Shown here: piece by piece, positions 12,284 to 23,796 of the stretch
How positions within the stretch are numbered: position 1 is the stretch's first letter
Layout: the number at the start of each line of letters is the position of its first letter
From: Macrocystis pyrifera
Lineage: Eukaryota; Sar; Phaeophyceae; Laminariales; Laminariaceae
Length of the DNA: 64,000 nucleotides
Assembly (NCBI GenBank): GCA_031763025.1
Contig: JASSKH010000050.1
Span: 372,001-436,000, forward strand
Direction: 5' to 3'
Position numbers and translations under genes: made by a program
The notes under the pieces: model-generated
What the model was told of the DNA's origin: nothing
The model's database searches: none
What the model saw: only the letters and a program-made list of their open reading frames with translations

Positions 12284-13332
12284 CTTGCTTTATTTTCTAA
12301 ATATTTTATCGTATCCAAGCTCCATCTCCACGCCAGTGTGGGTCTGTCATCGCCCCCCCCCCCTATGTTCCTTTTTCCTTCTTGCTTCCTGGGGGTTCCT
12401 AAGCTGGGGCTTGAAGCGCGACACCCTCCTCGAAATGGCGACCTGTCTGCGTAGTCACCGGGATAATTTGCAGCAGGAGTACTTACACCATCCCCTTCCT
12501 TGCCATCGGTTCTCCCCCTCCACGACATTATCGTAGCTGGTGATTGATGAAGTTTCTGCCTTTTACCCCGAGGTGCCCAAAATATTTCCCGGTTAATTTT
12601 GACAACATTATCGCTACCGACGGAGCCATCCAGTGCCCACTCCTAATTTTTTTTCTAGGCATCACTCCTGTGTGAAGATACAGGCAGAGTCCCAGGAAGA
12701 TTTATAAAACGCCTGGGCGCCGAGTTACAACCCCGAATTTACATTGTCTAACAAACTCCACGATCTCGTGTGTGGAAGCTAGATACCTTGGTTGCCACCA
12801 GAAAGCAAACTCACTGCTGCTGTGTTTGTATGATAGCAGTACTGTAGCAGTTCGGCGAAGAGTCATGCCACGAAGACGGAGTATCAACTTTTGCTCTGGT
12901 TCCTGACACAGGCAGTTTTCCCGAAGTTCCTGGCGCGAACAGCTCTATGATGCAACACCCGAAAACGGCTTTAATACGAGGTGTACGCTCAAGTGGTCGA
13001 GCAACCTCGTGGCCTACTGTAGCTTTATATCCAAACTACTGTAAGTGCAGAAGCCACCGATGCTACTGGTTTAATAGGTGGTCCCTCAGATCAGAAGCCC
13101 CACCAGTGACAAGCTTTTTCCTTGCAAGGCAAAGGGGCCACCCGTGTCTTAGCACCCATCCGTTAGCGACTACTGGTACCATAAGGCGCGATCTTTCTAA
13201 CCCAATACTCGTCTTGAAGAACTATATGGTGTATACTTTAACCTCACCCCGACTACAATCAATCCTAGGCATATAGCTAAATAAAATAGTACGCAAGCTG
13301 GACTTGCGAATATATTGAGTACATTATGTGTG
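12284..13332. other. Intergenic, no gene recognised
   Basis: Contains C-tracts near 12350-12362 and small frames without recognisable domains. Nothing else is supported. Confidence 0.5.
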
Positions 13333-14975
13333 GAGAACGGGTGACGCCCCCCGGCGATGGAAACATGCGACCGTTAAGGTCCTTCATAAAACGAAAGATA
13401 TCCCTGATTTCAACAGCTACCGAGGGATTTCGCTTGTTCTTAATGGGCAAATTAATGCCTGAAATGGTCGCGTCCTGCCTCAGCAACTACTGCTAAGATG
13501 AAGGTATATTCCTCGAGGAACAGTGCGGTGTTTGCCCAGCACGACCAACAGTCGACATGCTGTTCGTCGTTCGTCGACTGCAAGAACTCGGACGAGCTCG
13601 ATAACCCCCCTGTACATGTGCTTCGTCGACCTGCAAAAAACGTATGAGTCCGTCGGCCGAGAGCTTTTGTGGGTGGTGCTCGCACGCTTCAGCGTGCCGC
13701 AGAAGATGCTAGCCGATATCTGCCAGTTCAACGAAGTCATGCAAGCTCGCGTGAGCACGGATGACGGTCAGCACTCGAAAAGGTTTGATGTTATTCAGGG
13801 ACTGCGGCAAGGATGTGTGCTGTCGCCGCTTCTGTTCAACGTCGTCTGCGCTGCTGTGATACACGTCGTGCTGGTATGCTTCAGAGACATGATTCACCTG
13901 AAAGAGGACCTCGGAGAGGACGGGGCGAAGGTTGACCCACTAGCATGTGTACGGAGGACAGTATGGGGCATGCTGTTAACTGACGACGCAGGCACTGTGT
14001 CTAAGTCGGTGGAAGGCCTTGCGAAGGTGATGACCGTCGCCGTGATCGTTGTCGGAGCAGCCGGCCTCACCGTATCCGAAACGAAAAACGGAGACCATAC
14101 TGCTGCGAACACCGAATCAGGCACAACGTAATCGAAGCAACAGGGAAGGGGTACAGAAATACGATGCAGATTTTGTACCTGGACGGTCTTGTCGTTGCAC
14201 GCGCTAACCTTAAGTCGGAGATCAAACGACGGATCCGACTCGCAAGGGCATACTACAATTGGTCCTAACGGGAGCTGTACGATATGGACAATGCCGTGTT
14301 CACCCTAAAGATGCGCATGGTAAAGGCTAGGGTGATCGATACCCTGCTGCACGGGTGTGTGACGTGGACCTTCGGCCAGGAGCACTTTGCTGAGCTCCGA
14401 ACGGCACACCACGAACTCCTCCAACGGGTCATGCCGTCCAGCACAGACAACGCACCGACCACCTCATGTCGTACGCCAAGGCCCCCAAGAAGGCACAATA
14501 CGAGAGCGTCGAGGCGGCCATCCACCACCCCGTCTCCTCCTCGTGGGGGCCGCACAGCTGAAGACCAGTGGGCGACTGATCCGTCTGGTGATGTTTGGAA
14601 CGATGGCTGGTGGGGACAACCCGGGACCAGGCCGATCAGAAAATAACTCGAGCCAAGGTCTAGCAGACGATCTCAGGATTTTTGAAGCCACTGAGGGGTC
14701 CACGCAAAGCCCCCCTTTGCTGTTCGGAGCAGAGAGGGTGTTGTAGCCGAGGGCGGCTAAGAAGAGTGGCAAGTGGTATCATGGGGTGGTCGAAGCGGTG
14801 GTCTGTTTTATGGCGAGGTGTCACAGGGGCGAGGCGGAGAGAAGTTTGTAACGCCACCCAGTCACGACTCCAGGAACGGTGACAAGGGCAGGAGACAGCC
14901 GTACAGATACAGCTGTCGACGAATACCGAAACGAAATGATAGATAGATCGGGTGGCAAGGTATCGACCCGACTAG
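13333..14975 (+). pseudogene. Decayed LINE reverse transcriptase (5'-truncated)
   Basis: A broken copy of the LINE family found at 61808-64000, reading on +. It begins at the segment matching VTGEVPQQW of the better copy. It keeps [18 protein letters not shown] (about 13620), [14 protein letters not shown] (about 13800) and an altered catalytic box LTDD in place of YADD (about 13975). The family terminal signature DRVARYR is followed by PD and a stop at 14973-14975. Several frameshifts lie between (near 13490-13560, after 14125 and around 14440). The changed YADD and multiple breaks mark it as an old inactive copy. No clear copy of the family 3' UTR follows. Confidence 0.88.
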
Positions 14976-15129
14976 CCCTTGAATCTTAGTTGTTTCGTCT
15001 TGGGTTGTTAAATGGGGTCGGGGTGGGACAGCGGCAGTACTGACACTTGACACCACTATTGACGAGAGTAGGAAGGAGACTACAGAGGGTGTGACAAGGA
15101 CCCCGAATCGGGTTTGTAGCCGAGACGTC

Positions 15130-15715
15130 GTTCGCTCGCCCACTCGTCAGGATCGCGCCGTCGCTCGACACCGTTTGCTCCATAATTAGTTGGGCGGCCT
15201 TGGACCCCCGCCGTCGCTCGCTCGCTTGCGCTGTCGATCGCCAACCGCCGCTCTCGCCCACCGTACCTTGGTCGGTCGCACCGTCGATCGATCGCTCTTT
15301 CGCTCCCTTACCCTGAGAGTCCCGTCCACCGCAGTGCGTGCTGCACGCAGCCATCGCTCGGTCGGTCACGCCGTCGGTCGTCGACCATCGCTCTTCGTTG
15401 GCTTGTTTGCTCGCTCGATCGATCGTTGACCGTCCGTTGATCGTCCGTTCGCTCGGTGTAGGTTAGGCGCTGCCCGCTCGATCGATAGATCGGTCGATCG
15501 TGCCGTCGCTCGATCTCGTCGCTCCGTACTTAATTTAATGACCTTGGGCCGTGGTCGTCGCTCGCAGGCGCTCGCTCACTCACTCAGTCAAACACGCCGT
15601 CGCTCGACCACGTCGCTCCGTAGTTAGTTGGGCGGCCTTGTGCCACAGTCATCGCTTGGCGTCGCTCGGTCGGTCGCGCCGTCGGTCGCCAACAGCCGCT
15701 CTGGTATTGTGTAAA
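15130..15715. repeat. CGNTCG-rich degenerate simple-sequence tract
   Basis: Nearly 600 bp in which GTCGCTCG, GATCGATCG, GGTCGGTCG and CACCGTCG recur in changing order, far richer in CpG than its surroundings. There is an irregular long-range echo: segments such as GCCGTCGCTCGAC..CGTCGCTCCGTA appear at about 15500 and 15597. No coding evidence. Confidence 0.75.
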
Positions 15716-16084
15716 ACAAAAGAAGGCCGTAGGCCGTAGGCCGTAGCTTGTACGACAATTGTCTGCAGGTGAACTTCTGATACTCCGGTGAACAGCGCGT
15801 ACAAAAATGATTGATACAAAATACCAGACGCCTGGTACCGTATACGAGGCATGTATTTATTGGAAGATGAGCAGGCGTTATATGAACCACATCACCGATG
15901 TTAACAACCGCGTACCCGCAAGACTCTCTGAGTACTGTAGACGCAACACTCCTATCCGAGATCTGGACTGGAGTTTTTTACGATTTTGCGTGCGTACGTG
16001 CGGTACAGGGTATATTTTTGCATCGAAGAACGAGGACTATCGGGGCTCATCATCTGAGCAACTACATACAGTACAGTGAATCTT
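15716..16084. other. Intergenic, no gene recognised
   Basis: Contains a short GGCCGTA triplet repeat (about 15728-15745); no other feature seen. Confidence 0.45.
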
Positions 16085-16195
16085 GCTTCACTGTAAACCG
16101 TTATTTTTGACCACCTACACCAGTACACCCAGTGTCCGTCCTTATTCCTTTTCCTAGAAAGATACGAGTTGTGTGGTCACAGACTGTGAGACAGC
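16085..16195 (-). mobile_element. Fragment of LINE 3' terminus
   Basis: On the minus strand this carries the family 3' tail motifs in order: GTCTGTGACCACACAACTCG, TATCTTTCTAGG, GGACACTGGG and AACGGTTTACAGTGAAG. The same order occurs at 57400-57520, 59640-59755 and in the copies near 51 and 61 kb. It is short, diverged and lacks coding sequence. Confidence 0.6.
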
Positions 16196-16486
16196 GCAAA
16201 TATATAAACGTAAGAACAATCGCAAAAATGGGTAAATCTAGTGAAATGCCAAGGTAAAAACACTCCCCTGTGACTTGTTTTCCTTCTTTATCTTGCAGTA
16301 GCTAGGCTTGAAAAAGGTAGCAGTACTACCGGGGGGGAGCTACCATAGCACATCCCGAGCGACGACTCGCTCTTTGGGATATTTCTTTGCTGAACTGTTC
16401 AAGTCGTCGCACGAAACCTAAGACGCTTCCACCCACGACCGACGGAGTGGCCGGGAGTTACGCGCCGGGAAAAAACGTTCAAAGGT

Positions 16487-17586
16487 CTAGATTTTGCCAG
16501 ACATTGTTGCCGTCTCGATCATGCCTAGGGCGCGCTCTGCTACCCCCTTGAATTGGGGACTGTCGACCGTCGTGACTTCCTGCTTGATACCTCGTGATCT
16601 ACTCAGGTCTGTACGTTCCCTCTCCCAGAATTCACCACCCCCATTAAGTTGGACGACTATCACCCTGAAAGAGACTTCATCAGTCCGAGAATCTGGGAGG
16701 AACTGCTCGAACAATTTCACGGTGTCCGACTAGTGGCGCATAAAATATACCCATGTGTGCTGTGAAAAATCGTCGCGCACGATGAAAGTATACCGCTTCC
16801 TCCCGAGAGGCTCTACCACCTTAGGTTCACATTAATCCATAAACAACACTTCTTGGTTTCTTATCTGCTCATGTGTGCGTGGGGTGCTTGATGCTCTTGA
16901 GAAAACGCTTCCCCATGGAGCACCCTCTGCGCTCCTACAGCTGTCCCTCGAGGACGAGTTCTTGCTGCTCCGCGGTTTTTTCGGAGTAGAACCTCGTGGA
17001 AGTGTTCAGCAGCGTAACGGAATTGCGTTGATGTCAATCGCGGACTTGTTTGGCAGTTGCCCTGGGGCGAACGCAGCACAAGTATATTCCCTACTATTGC
17101 AGTCGACCCGGTAACCGTTAAGGCTATATAGGGTCCTACTCAACGGAAACGCGATCGAACGCTCTCGCTTGAGTCTGACTACAATCTACATGGGGGCGTC
17201 ATTCGAATCTGTGGCCGTTTTTAACGAGAGTGGAGAGGGAAAATAGGTCGTAGCGGAGGTCCGGCACGTGCACAACGCTTGCTTGTTGTACGCCCTTGCA
17301 CGAGACCGTTTCTGGACCGAATCACAAAAACTATACCATCGTACCCTTGGATCGAGCGAGTTCAGCCATCGGTGATGCGCAGTTCTAGGTTGTATTCTCT
17401 GTAGTTGGTCATGCAGTCTGCTGAGAGCGTCATGTGAGTGGAAACTCGATTATCGCAAATCCAGGCCGCGTCTCCTGCCCGCTCCCACCCCCGTACCCGA
17501 TCCTGCTGCCGCTCCCACCCCCGTATTAATCTCAGTCCCAACATCCGTGCATGCACGCCGCCGCTTGTGCGTAGCCGTTGCAGCAA
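16487..17586 (-). pseudogene. Decayed Ty1/copia pol (protease to integrase)
   Basis: Reading on minus, three fragments in the correct copia order survive. First is a protease-region frame (17362-17586) with STHMTLSADCMTNYREYN, where the catalytic DSG is degraded to DNR. Next is a GAG-pre-integrase piece (about 16861-17079). Last is an integrase core (16487-16720) containing GGGEFW, RGIKQEVTTVDSPQFKGVAE and RALGMIE; the expected SDNGGEF is changed to LNGGGEF. Frames differ between fragments and no RT or LTR was recognised. The order and motifs make copia assignment firm; the copy is dead. Confidence 0.85.
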
Positions 17587-17683
17587 TACTTAGCGTTCCG
17601 TCCATGACAAGAACAAGAATCTAGCATGCGGCATGAATCCCAGAGCATGAAGTCCTTGTCCTCTTTAACGATCGCAAACGACA

Positions 17684-17866
17684 ATGTAATGAGAAGGAAG
17701 GAGCAAGGACAGTTAAAGAGTTGGATAGAGGTTAAGCAGAATTAGCACAGAAGGGAGTAGGACCACGTGCATAGATTTCCACTGTGTTTTTGTTTCCCTT
17801 GGTTTTCTTTTTCGGGGAATGTTTAATTCCTCAGTGTTCAACGCTGAAGCTCATGCCGCACATTGC
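17684..17866 (-). repeat. Dispersed repeat X, copy 2
   Basis: Inverted counterpart of 12113-12283, lying about 100 bp upstream (in minus sense) of the copia protease remnant. It may be part of that element's 5' region or an independent repeat. Confidence 0.6.
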
Positions 17867-20800
17867 CGGGTGGCAAACGCAATCACAAGAACTACAAACA
17901 AGTCCGCATGACGCGTTTATTCAAATTGCTGGCGTCAGCGATCTACTGCGGAGACCAGCTGAAAGTTCAGAAACAGTACCCCAACAGCGGCAACAAGAGT
18001 AGAACATAGCAAAACATCCGTCATGCAATGAAAACGATGTAAGAACGCTTTCACAGCGTTGCTGTTTAACGGGCACCCTGCGTACTTCTCACCTTTTGGT
18101 CCCCGGCCTTGAAGTGGGTATTTACCACGACGCCATGGAAGGTGTAGAGATCAGAGCCCCACGGTTGAACTTCCGCGCTGGCTACGTAGTACTTGCCGCC
18201 AACTCGGCTGTTGCGTTCAACAGTCCGCTGACCCTCTACGAACAGAATTTACCTTGTTAAGTCCCTGGGCTCTTGACCTGCTTAACGCGACGTTGCAATA
18301 ACAGGGTGTGTTTATTTGGTAAGAAAGCGTAGTTCTGAGAAGGGGGGATGGAAGGAGTGCGAAAGGGGACGACAGGAGAAGGAGAAAAATAGTAACTCCT
18401 TCTTTGTTCACCTACACAAAGACAAACCAGAGTTGGAACATGAAATAAAAGACTCTAACCCAAATTCGACCAAGGGAACACTACGCAAGCACTACGTTAA
18501 AAATAGGGCAAACGAGCCATCCCACAGTAGGGATGCACCCGACGTTCCTGAGCCCCTCACATTAGGAACTCAATATCTCACCCGATACAATACTTGGAAA
18601 AAAATCGTTCCTGCCATCTGACCGGCACTTGTATGCGCTAGCCCTAAAACGAATACACGCGTATTTTTTTTTTCCTTTTAACTGGTAGTTCCTCACTTAG
18701 AGAACTCAATTGGTCAGAAACCTTTCGCCCAAAAAGTGCAACCCCTACCGTGGGGTGACTCAAACACGGTGTGTAGAATTCCACCTGAGTGTCACCTTCC
18801 GTTTCCCTCTCTCGGTCCATGAGCCCCTCCGATGCATCGTTCTGCTTGAAGACGCGAAAGAGAAGCTTGGCCACAGACCACCTGGCGACTTTACGCACCC
18901 GCGTATGACTTTACGCACCTGCGTAAATAGATGCAACAAAATCGTATGGCGTGTTGCGTAGTGGTTTCTCCATGCGGCCATCAACAACGCTTACGGGACG
19001 CATGAACACGACGATTGCACGCGATCGGAGAACCGCCTCCGGTGGCATATAGGGAAACTTTCACCACCCCACCGAACAACATCGTCGTCACATATGCCAG
19101 ACCTCTGGCGTCGAGGCTCAATGCCTTAGAGTATACGACGCACACACCATCGACACCTGGCATGTCTTAAAATGTAAGGTTTCTTCCTTACCAGGTTCTG
19201 TGAAACCGGTGCATTTCTTGCACGGTAGTTTCTTATATTCTGCGCTCTCATCAACCGCTGCACGTTCTATGGGGCAGTTTCTCGTCTCGCTGCGCTCTCA
19301 AAATCTATTTCCTCGGCTGTTTTTTCCATACTCTCGTTATCTCGGGTGGATATCGATCGCTGGTGCTTCATACATGTCTACTTCCCTATCTTGTTGGTCA
19401 GGTTGAGCTTAATTTCCAACACCAAGTTTCTTATTTTTCCGTGAAGCACTGAGCCTCGAATTCTTGAGCATATTTCCCAAGTGCGGACCAAAAGTACAGA
19501 GTTAAAGTTGTTTCGTAGTATGTCGCAGTAAGAAATTTAGCAGGGAGAGCTCGAGGAACATCACATTCAAGCGCTCCGCATTACAAGTCGAGCACAGCAG
19601 GGCCAGCAGTAGTTCACGACTAGCCCCAGGCGCGTTAGCTACCCTTGGTCTAGTACATACTACTGTAGCAAGTAGAAGTACTGCAGCCTCTAGTCTGCCT
19701 GTGTGTACAACAGCCTTCTGTAACTCATGAAGAGAATACCAGGTACCTGGTACCTGGTATGCAACAACGGCTAAGTGAACCTGCGTGAGGCCCAAAACAA
19801 AAATGGAGCCCAAGATTGGTAAGGTCTAAACCCCACCACAAACTTGTACTCGTAGTCCCAACCTGGCCAGGTGGACCTGTTTCACTTGCCTGGAAGCGCT
19901 CCAGACAGACCACAGCTCCTCAAAGAACACCACCGCCTGGTGTGTACCGCGACGACGGCTATTCCGGCTCACTCAGCTGTCCCACGTATCACTTCCATTT
20001 CTCTCCCAATTCGTCATTGAGAGGGCAGTTGTCTCTGGTTGCATCACTGCAATCGAGCTGGGATACATCTGAGCTTCCACAACGACCTGTCGACCAAGGT
20101 CTATTGGTCAAGGTCCAAGGATTGCGTGCTGTGGTGTGCGCGCCCTCTCCTCAGCTACTTACACTGCGCATTACCCCTTTCGACTTCGGCTTCGTTCATT
20201 GCAAACCCTTCGTGCCCAGTGCCCGATGGGCACCATTTTGTTTGTTGCTTCCATTCAAACAGTCAGTCATTCGTATCCCAGGATTGTCAGTTTAGTTTTC
20301 GGGACAATGGTTGGTCTGCCGCAACGTCATCCAGCCACATCCCAGAAGACTCAGGCCTACATACCAAATAATGCCTAGACACATAGTACGAAACCCCAGA
20401 ATATAAATGAAACCGTCAGATATCTCCAGACCAGTATCGAGTACAGCGTATCACAAACACTGCTTAGGTTTGGTGTATGATCGATTTTGGGAGGTATAAG
20501 GCATGATTTAAATTGGTCTTACGCAGTGAGATATTCGAACATTATCTTGAAGCTTTAAATAAACATGCCTTGGACCGCCTGTAAGCGGTTCGTTGGGAAA
20601 CAAAATAGGGAAATTGATTACTATTCCTACGGGAACGCCTGACTATGTTTGGCCTCTTTCAAGGCTTGTGATGGGTCGGGTGGCATTTTCGGTGCTAGTG
20701 CCAGTGCTAGGTCCTTGAAAGCCAAGCTGGCTGTGTCACCTTCTTCCACGTTTCATGGCGGTCAGTATGATACCATACGTGTCACATTAATTTATTGCAT

Positions 20801-20879
20801 GCGGCATTCGTGGTTGGCGAAACTTGGGACGATACGCTTGAACCAGCTAGTTGAGGCTGCCGGTTTCTTCTATAGGTTT
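17867..20879. other. 3-kb stretch with no recognised gene
   Basis: The longest frames (18316-18621 and 19816-20295, both +) have no recognisable domain and no supporting splice or homology evidence, so they are not called. At about 19737-19760 the motif TACCAGGTA/TACCTGGTA occurs three times in 24 bp. Confidence 0.5.
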
Positions 20880-21480
20880 TGGAGCCAGCATGAGCCTACG
20901 TCACCCGAGGAGAATCGAGTCTCATCCACAAATCATATATCCTTCTATAAATTTACAACTCCAACAAACCGGGGACAATAGCGGCGATCTCCCGGGTCGA
21001 CACAGCCCCGCACAGTGTGGAAACCTCAAGTCCACTTGGTCATTCCTAATTAACTGGGGTTCGCAGAGCTGGTGCCACCCGGAAAAATAAGGTCTCATTC
21101 TCGAATCACAAATCTTTGCATACACCTGCAACTCCTACATACCGGGGACGAACGTGGTGGGCCCCAGGGTCGATATCACCCGGCACGGTGTGGACACCCC
21201 AGTCGCACTGGCCGATTACAGATCGGCTGGGGTTTGTCGAGCCAGCGCCGCCCGGGGAGGCCCGGGTCCCATAACCGGATCATTGGTTCTCATATATATA
21301 CTATCTAACAACGCACCGGGGAACAAACCGTTGGTCCTCCGGGTCGATACTGCCTCGCACGGTGTGGAAACCCCAACCCCACTAGCTGACTAGTCATTGG
21401 TTGGAGTTCGTGGAGCCAGGGCCACCCAGGATACATAGGGTTCCATCCCCGGATAAGAAATCCTTCCATACATCTACAAC
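20880..21480 (+). repeat. Tandem array of ~173-bp repeat, left arm (about 3.4 units)
   Basis: Landmark GGGTCGA recurs at about 20994, 21168 and 21340 (spacings about 174 and 172). Each unit also carries GTGTGGA(A/C)ACC, a GCTGG..GGTT(C/T)G block, GAGCCAG..GCC..CC and CATACA/CTATAA..CAACT. Units are diverged by perhaps 20-30 percent. The same unit occurs in inverse orientation at 22260-22990. Confidence 0.85.
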
Positions 21481-22259
21481 TACCCTCTTGGACCTTTGAA
21501 CACTATCATGTCACGGAGTAGGGATGTTCTAATGGGAGTTCGTTCGAATTGAACCGTTGTCCGAAGAACGGCGCAGTGGAGCACGTAGGCGTGTAGCAAC
21601 ACACCGCTTGGGGCAATGACCCCAAGCAGTCCCGCCACATGGCCCTTGCTACCCCTGCAGTGTGAGTATCTTGATAATTCAGCATACCCTCCATTCACGG
21701 AGTGTGTATTGACTGGCAGGCCACCGAAGTCGAGAGGCTGGACGGGAGATTTTGAATTTAAACCAACCAGATGGGCGCAGGAATTTAGCTTCTAACAGCC
21801 AGTTCGCGAGCAACTTGAAACAAATTTCCTGCGGGCTTGGATGTTAGAACTCGAACGAATGAAAGACCCGTGAGTTGCTTTGCTCGTGTGACCTTTTGTC
21901 GGCTATCCAGCTGAGATGGATGCTGCACTGTAAATACTTTGTTGGCGTTACACCGTTCATTGATAGTGCACAGGGTGCAGGGATTCGGCATGCCTGCTAC
22001 CCGGCGACTTTCAATTTATTTTGGCATACGACAAAACCAAACAACGACACACACTCCTGAAACAACCGCAACGAAAAACAAACCAGTGGGGAAGCATTTC
22101 TGGACGAAATCACGAAAAGCGTTTTCTAAGTTTTGCCCTACTTGGGTTTAGTCATCCGGAGCCGTCGCCTTATCCTCCCCGCGTGTCGCTGGCGCCACGA
22201 ATCTAAGCCAATCAGTGATGCGGGTAGTGGGATGAGGGTTTATCCACCGTGGGGGGCGG
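21481..22259. other. Spacer between the two inverted arrays
   Basis: About 780 bp of sequence not obviously related to the repeat unit; no gene recognised. Confidence 0.55.
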
Positions 22260-22995
22260 CATTGACTCCGAGGGTCATCTTTTTAATCCCCGGTGTGTTG
22301 AAATTGTGACTGTATGGAAGTGTTTATGATTCAGGAATGGCACCCTATCCTCCCCGGGCGAAGCTGTTTCTATGGACCTCAGCCAATCTGTGATAAGAGC
22401 CAGGATGGGGTGGGGGGGTCTGCAACGTGCGTGGCGCTATCAACCCGGGAGATCGCCGGTTTCGTTCCCGACTTGTCGGAGTCGCAGATGCAGGAATGGA
22501 TTTCTGACCCGCGGATGGGACCTTATCCTTTTCCTCCCGAGGTGATGAGGACCCTTGATGCTATCCCAGCCAATCAGCGATCAGCCAGTGGGGTGTTGGG
22601 TTACCGCGTCATGCGAGGCGATATCCAGAGCGGGAACCGGCGTTGCCGTCCCCGGATCGTCGGAGTAGTTAACGTGTGGAAGGATTGATGATCTGTGGAT
22701 GGGCCCTTGTCCTCCAGAAGTGCGGCGGAGCCCTACCGCCGCCCCATTCAATCAGTTACGAGCCAGCGGGGTTCGGGTTTCCACACCGTGCGCGGCGATA
22801 TCGACTGGAGAGATCATCGGTTTCGTCCTTGTGCTGCCGGAGGTGTAGATGTATGGAAACATTCATGATCCGGTGATGGCACGTTACTCTCCCTGGGTGG
22901 TGCTGGCTCCACTAACCTCGACCAACCAGTGATAGAACCAACGGGGTTGCGGTTTCCACACGTCTCCACATGTGCGATATCGACGGTTCGAAACT
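22260..22995 (-). repeat. Tandem array of ~180-bp repeat, right arm, inverted (about 4 units)
   Basis: The reverse complement of the unit at 20880-21480. Landmark GCGATATC or GCGCTATC recurs at about 22434, 22618, 22793 and 22974 (spacings about 184, 175, 181), with CCAATC..CAG, GGGTT..GGTTTCCACAC and TGGCACC..TCC blocks in each unit. Confidence 0.85.
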
Positions 22996-23470
22996 CATCC
23001 TAGCAAGCTTCATGTCGTACTACGGTCGCGCGTACGACGTAGAGGTACGGTTTAATGAAATATATAGGGCGGTGCCCCCTTGGTGGTAACACCAGGGTTA
23101 ACATGGCGGTTTTGAAAGGACGGTCGGCTCCCGACCATACGGTATACAGGGGCTATAACCTTCATGGAGGTGAGACACGATCTGGCACGACTTGGTTTAT
23201 TATGAAATAACTCGTACTACTTAGAACACAATCGTGGTCGCGATTCGTGATGAACATCACGATTGGAGTCAAAGCCACATGTTGTCGAACGTGCCGCGAC
23301 TGCAACCCACAAGGCACCCACGAAGCACTCAGCCGGGATCAACCCTATGGAATGAATGTTCCAACGCCCCGCTTCGATCTGCCTGTTGCAGTGTTGTGTT
23401 GCGGGCAAGGCGATGCTTGGAATGCGTAACTGAAATACCCTCGAAAACGAACATCCAAATACAACCACTA
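22996..23470. other. Intergenic, no gene recognised
   Basis: No domain, repeat or RNA gene identified. Confidence 0.45.
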
Positions 23471-23796
23471 TTTGTTTTTCATCACTGGTACTTTTCAGCC
23501 TAGCTCGTAGGAGGTTTTACCCTCAGCGATCTTCTAGACAAGCCGTGGTCACAGGTGTCACCCCTACCCCTCCCCAGTATGTGCCTTCATTTTTAGTCGC
23601 GAATAAGGTTCAGCGTTCCCACTGCTCGTCGATTTTCATCCAATGTAGCTAACTCACGCTCTCGCGCTTGCGGCTAATCATTTTGTTTAATACAAGAAAA
23701 AATCCCTATGAGCATGCACTCGGTCAGACTCGAACCCACGAAATTGATCTTGGTAGGCACGCGGACCCCGTACCAAGTCACGGGGGACGCCGGCAC
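23471..23796 (-). mobile_element. tRNA-derived SINE, copy 1
   Basis: On minus it starts GTGCCGGCG and carries a pol III A-box-like TGACTTGGTACGG (complement of 23768-23780). A B box, GTTCGAGTC (complement of 23727-23735), matches the GWTCRANNC consensus exactly. A ~200-bp unrelated body follows (GCGAGAGCGTGAGTTAGCT, GAAAATCGACGAGCAGTGGG, ACACCTGTGACCACGGCTTG), ending GATGAAAAACAAA. The whole length aligns with 60778-61116, diverged by roughly 15 percent. No clear target duplication flanks it. It is too long and unpaired for a functional tRNA. Confidence 0.85.

Noticed and set aside
19816..20295. 159-codon plus-strand frame as a gene
   Set aside because: No recognisable domain, no homologous copy, and composition not distinct from the other frames here.
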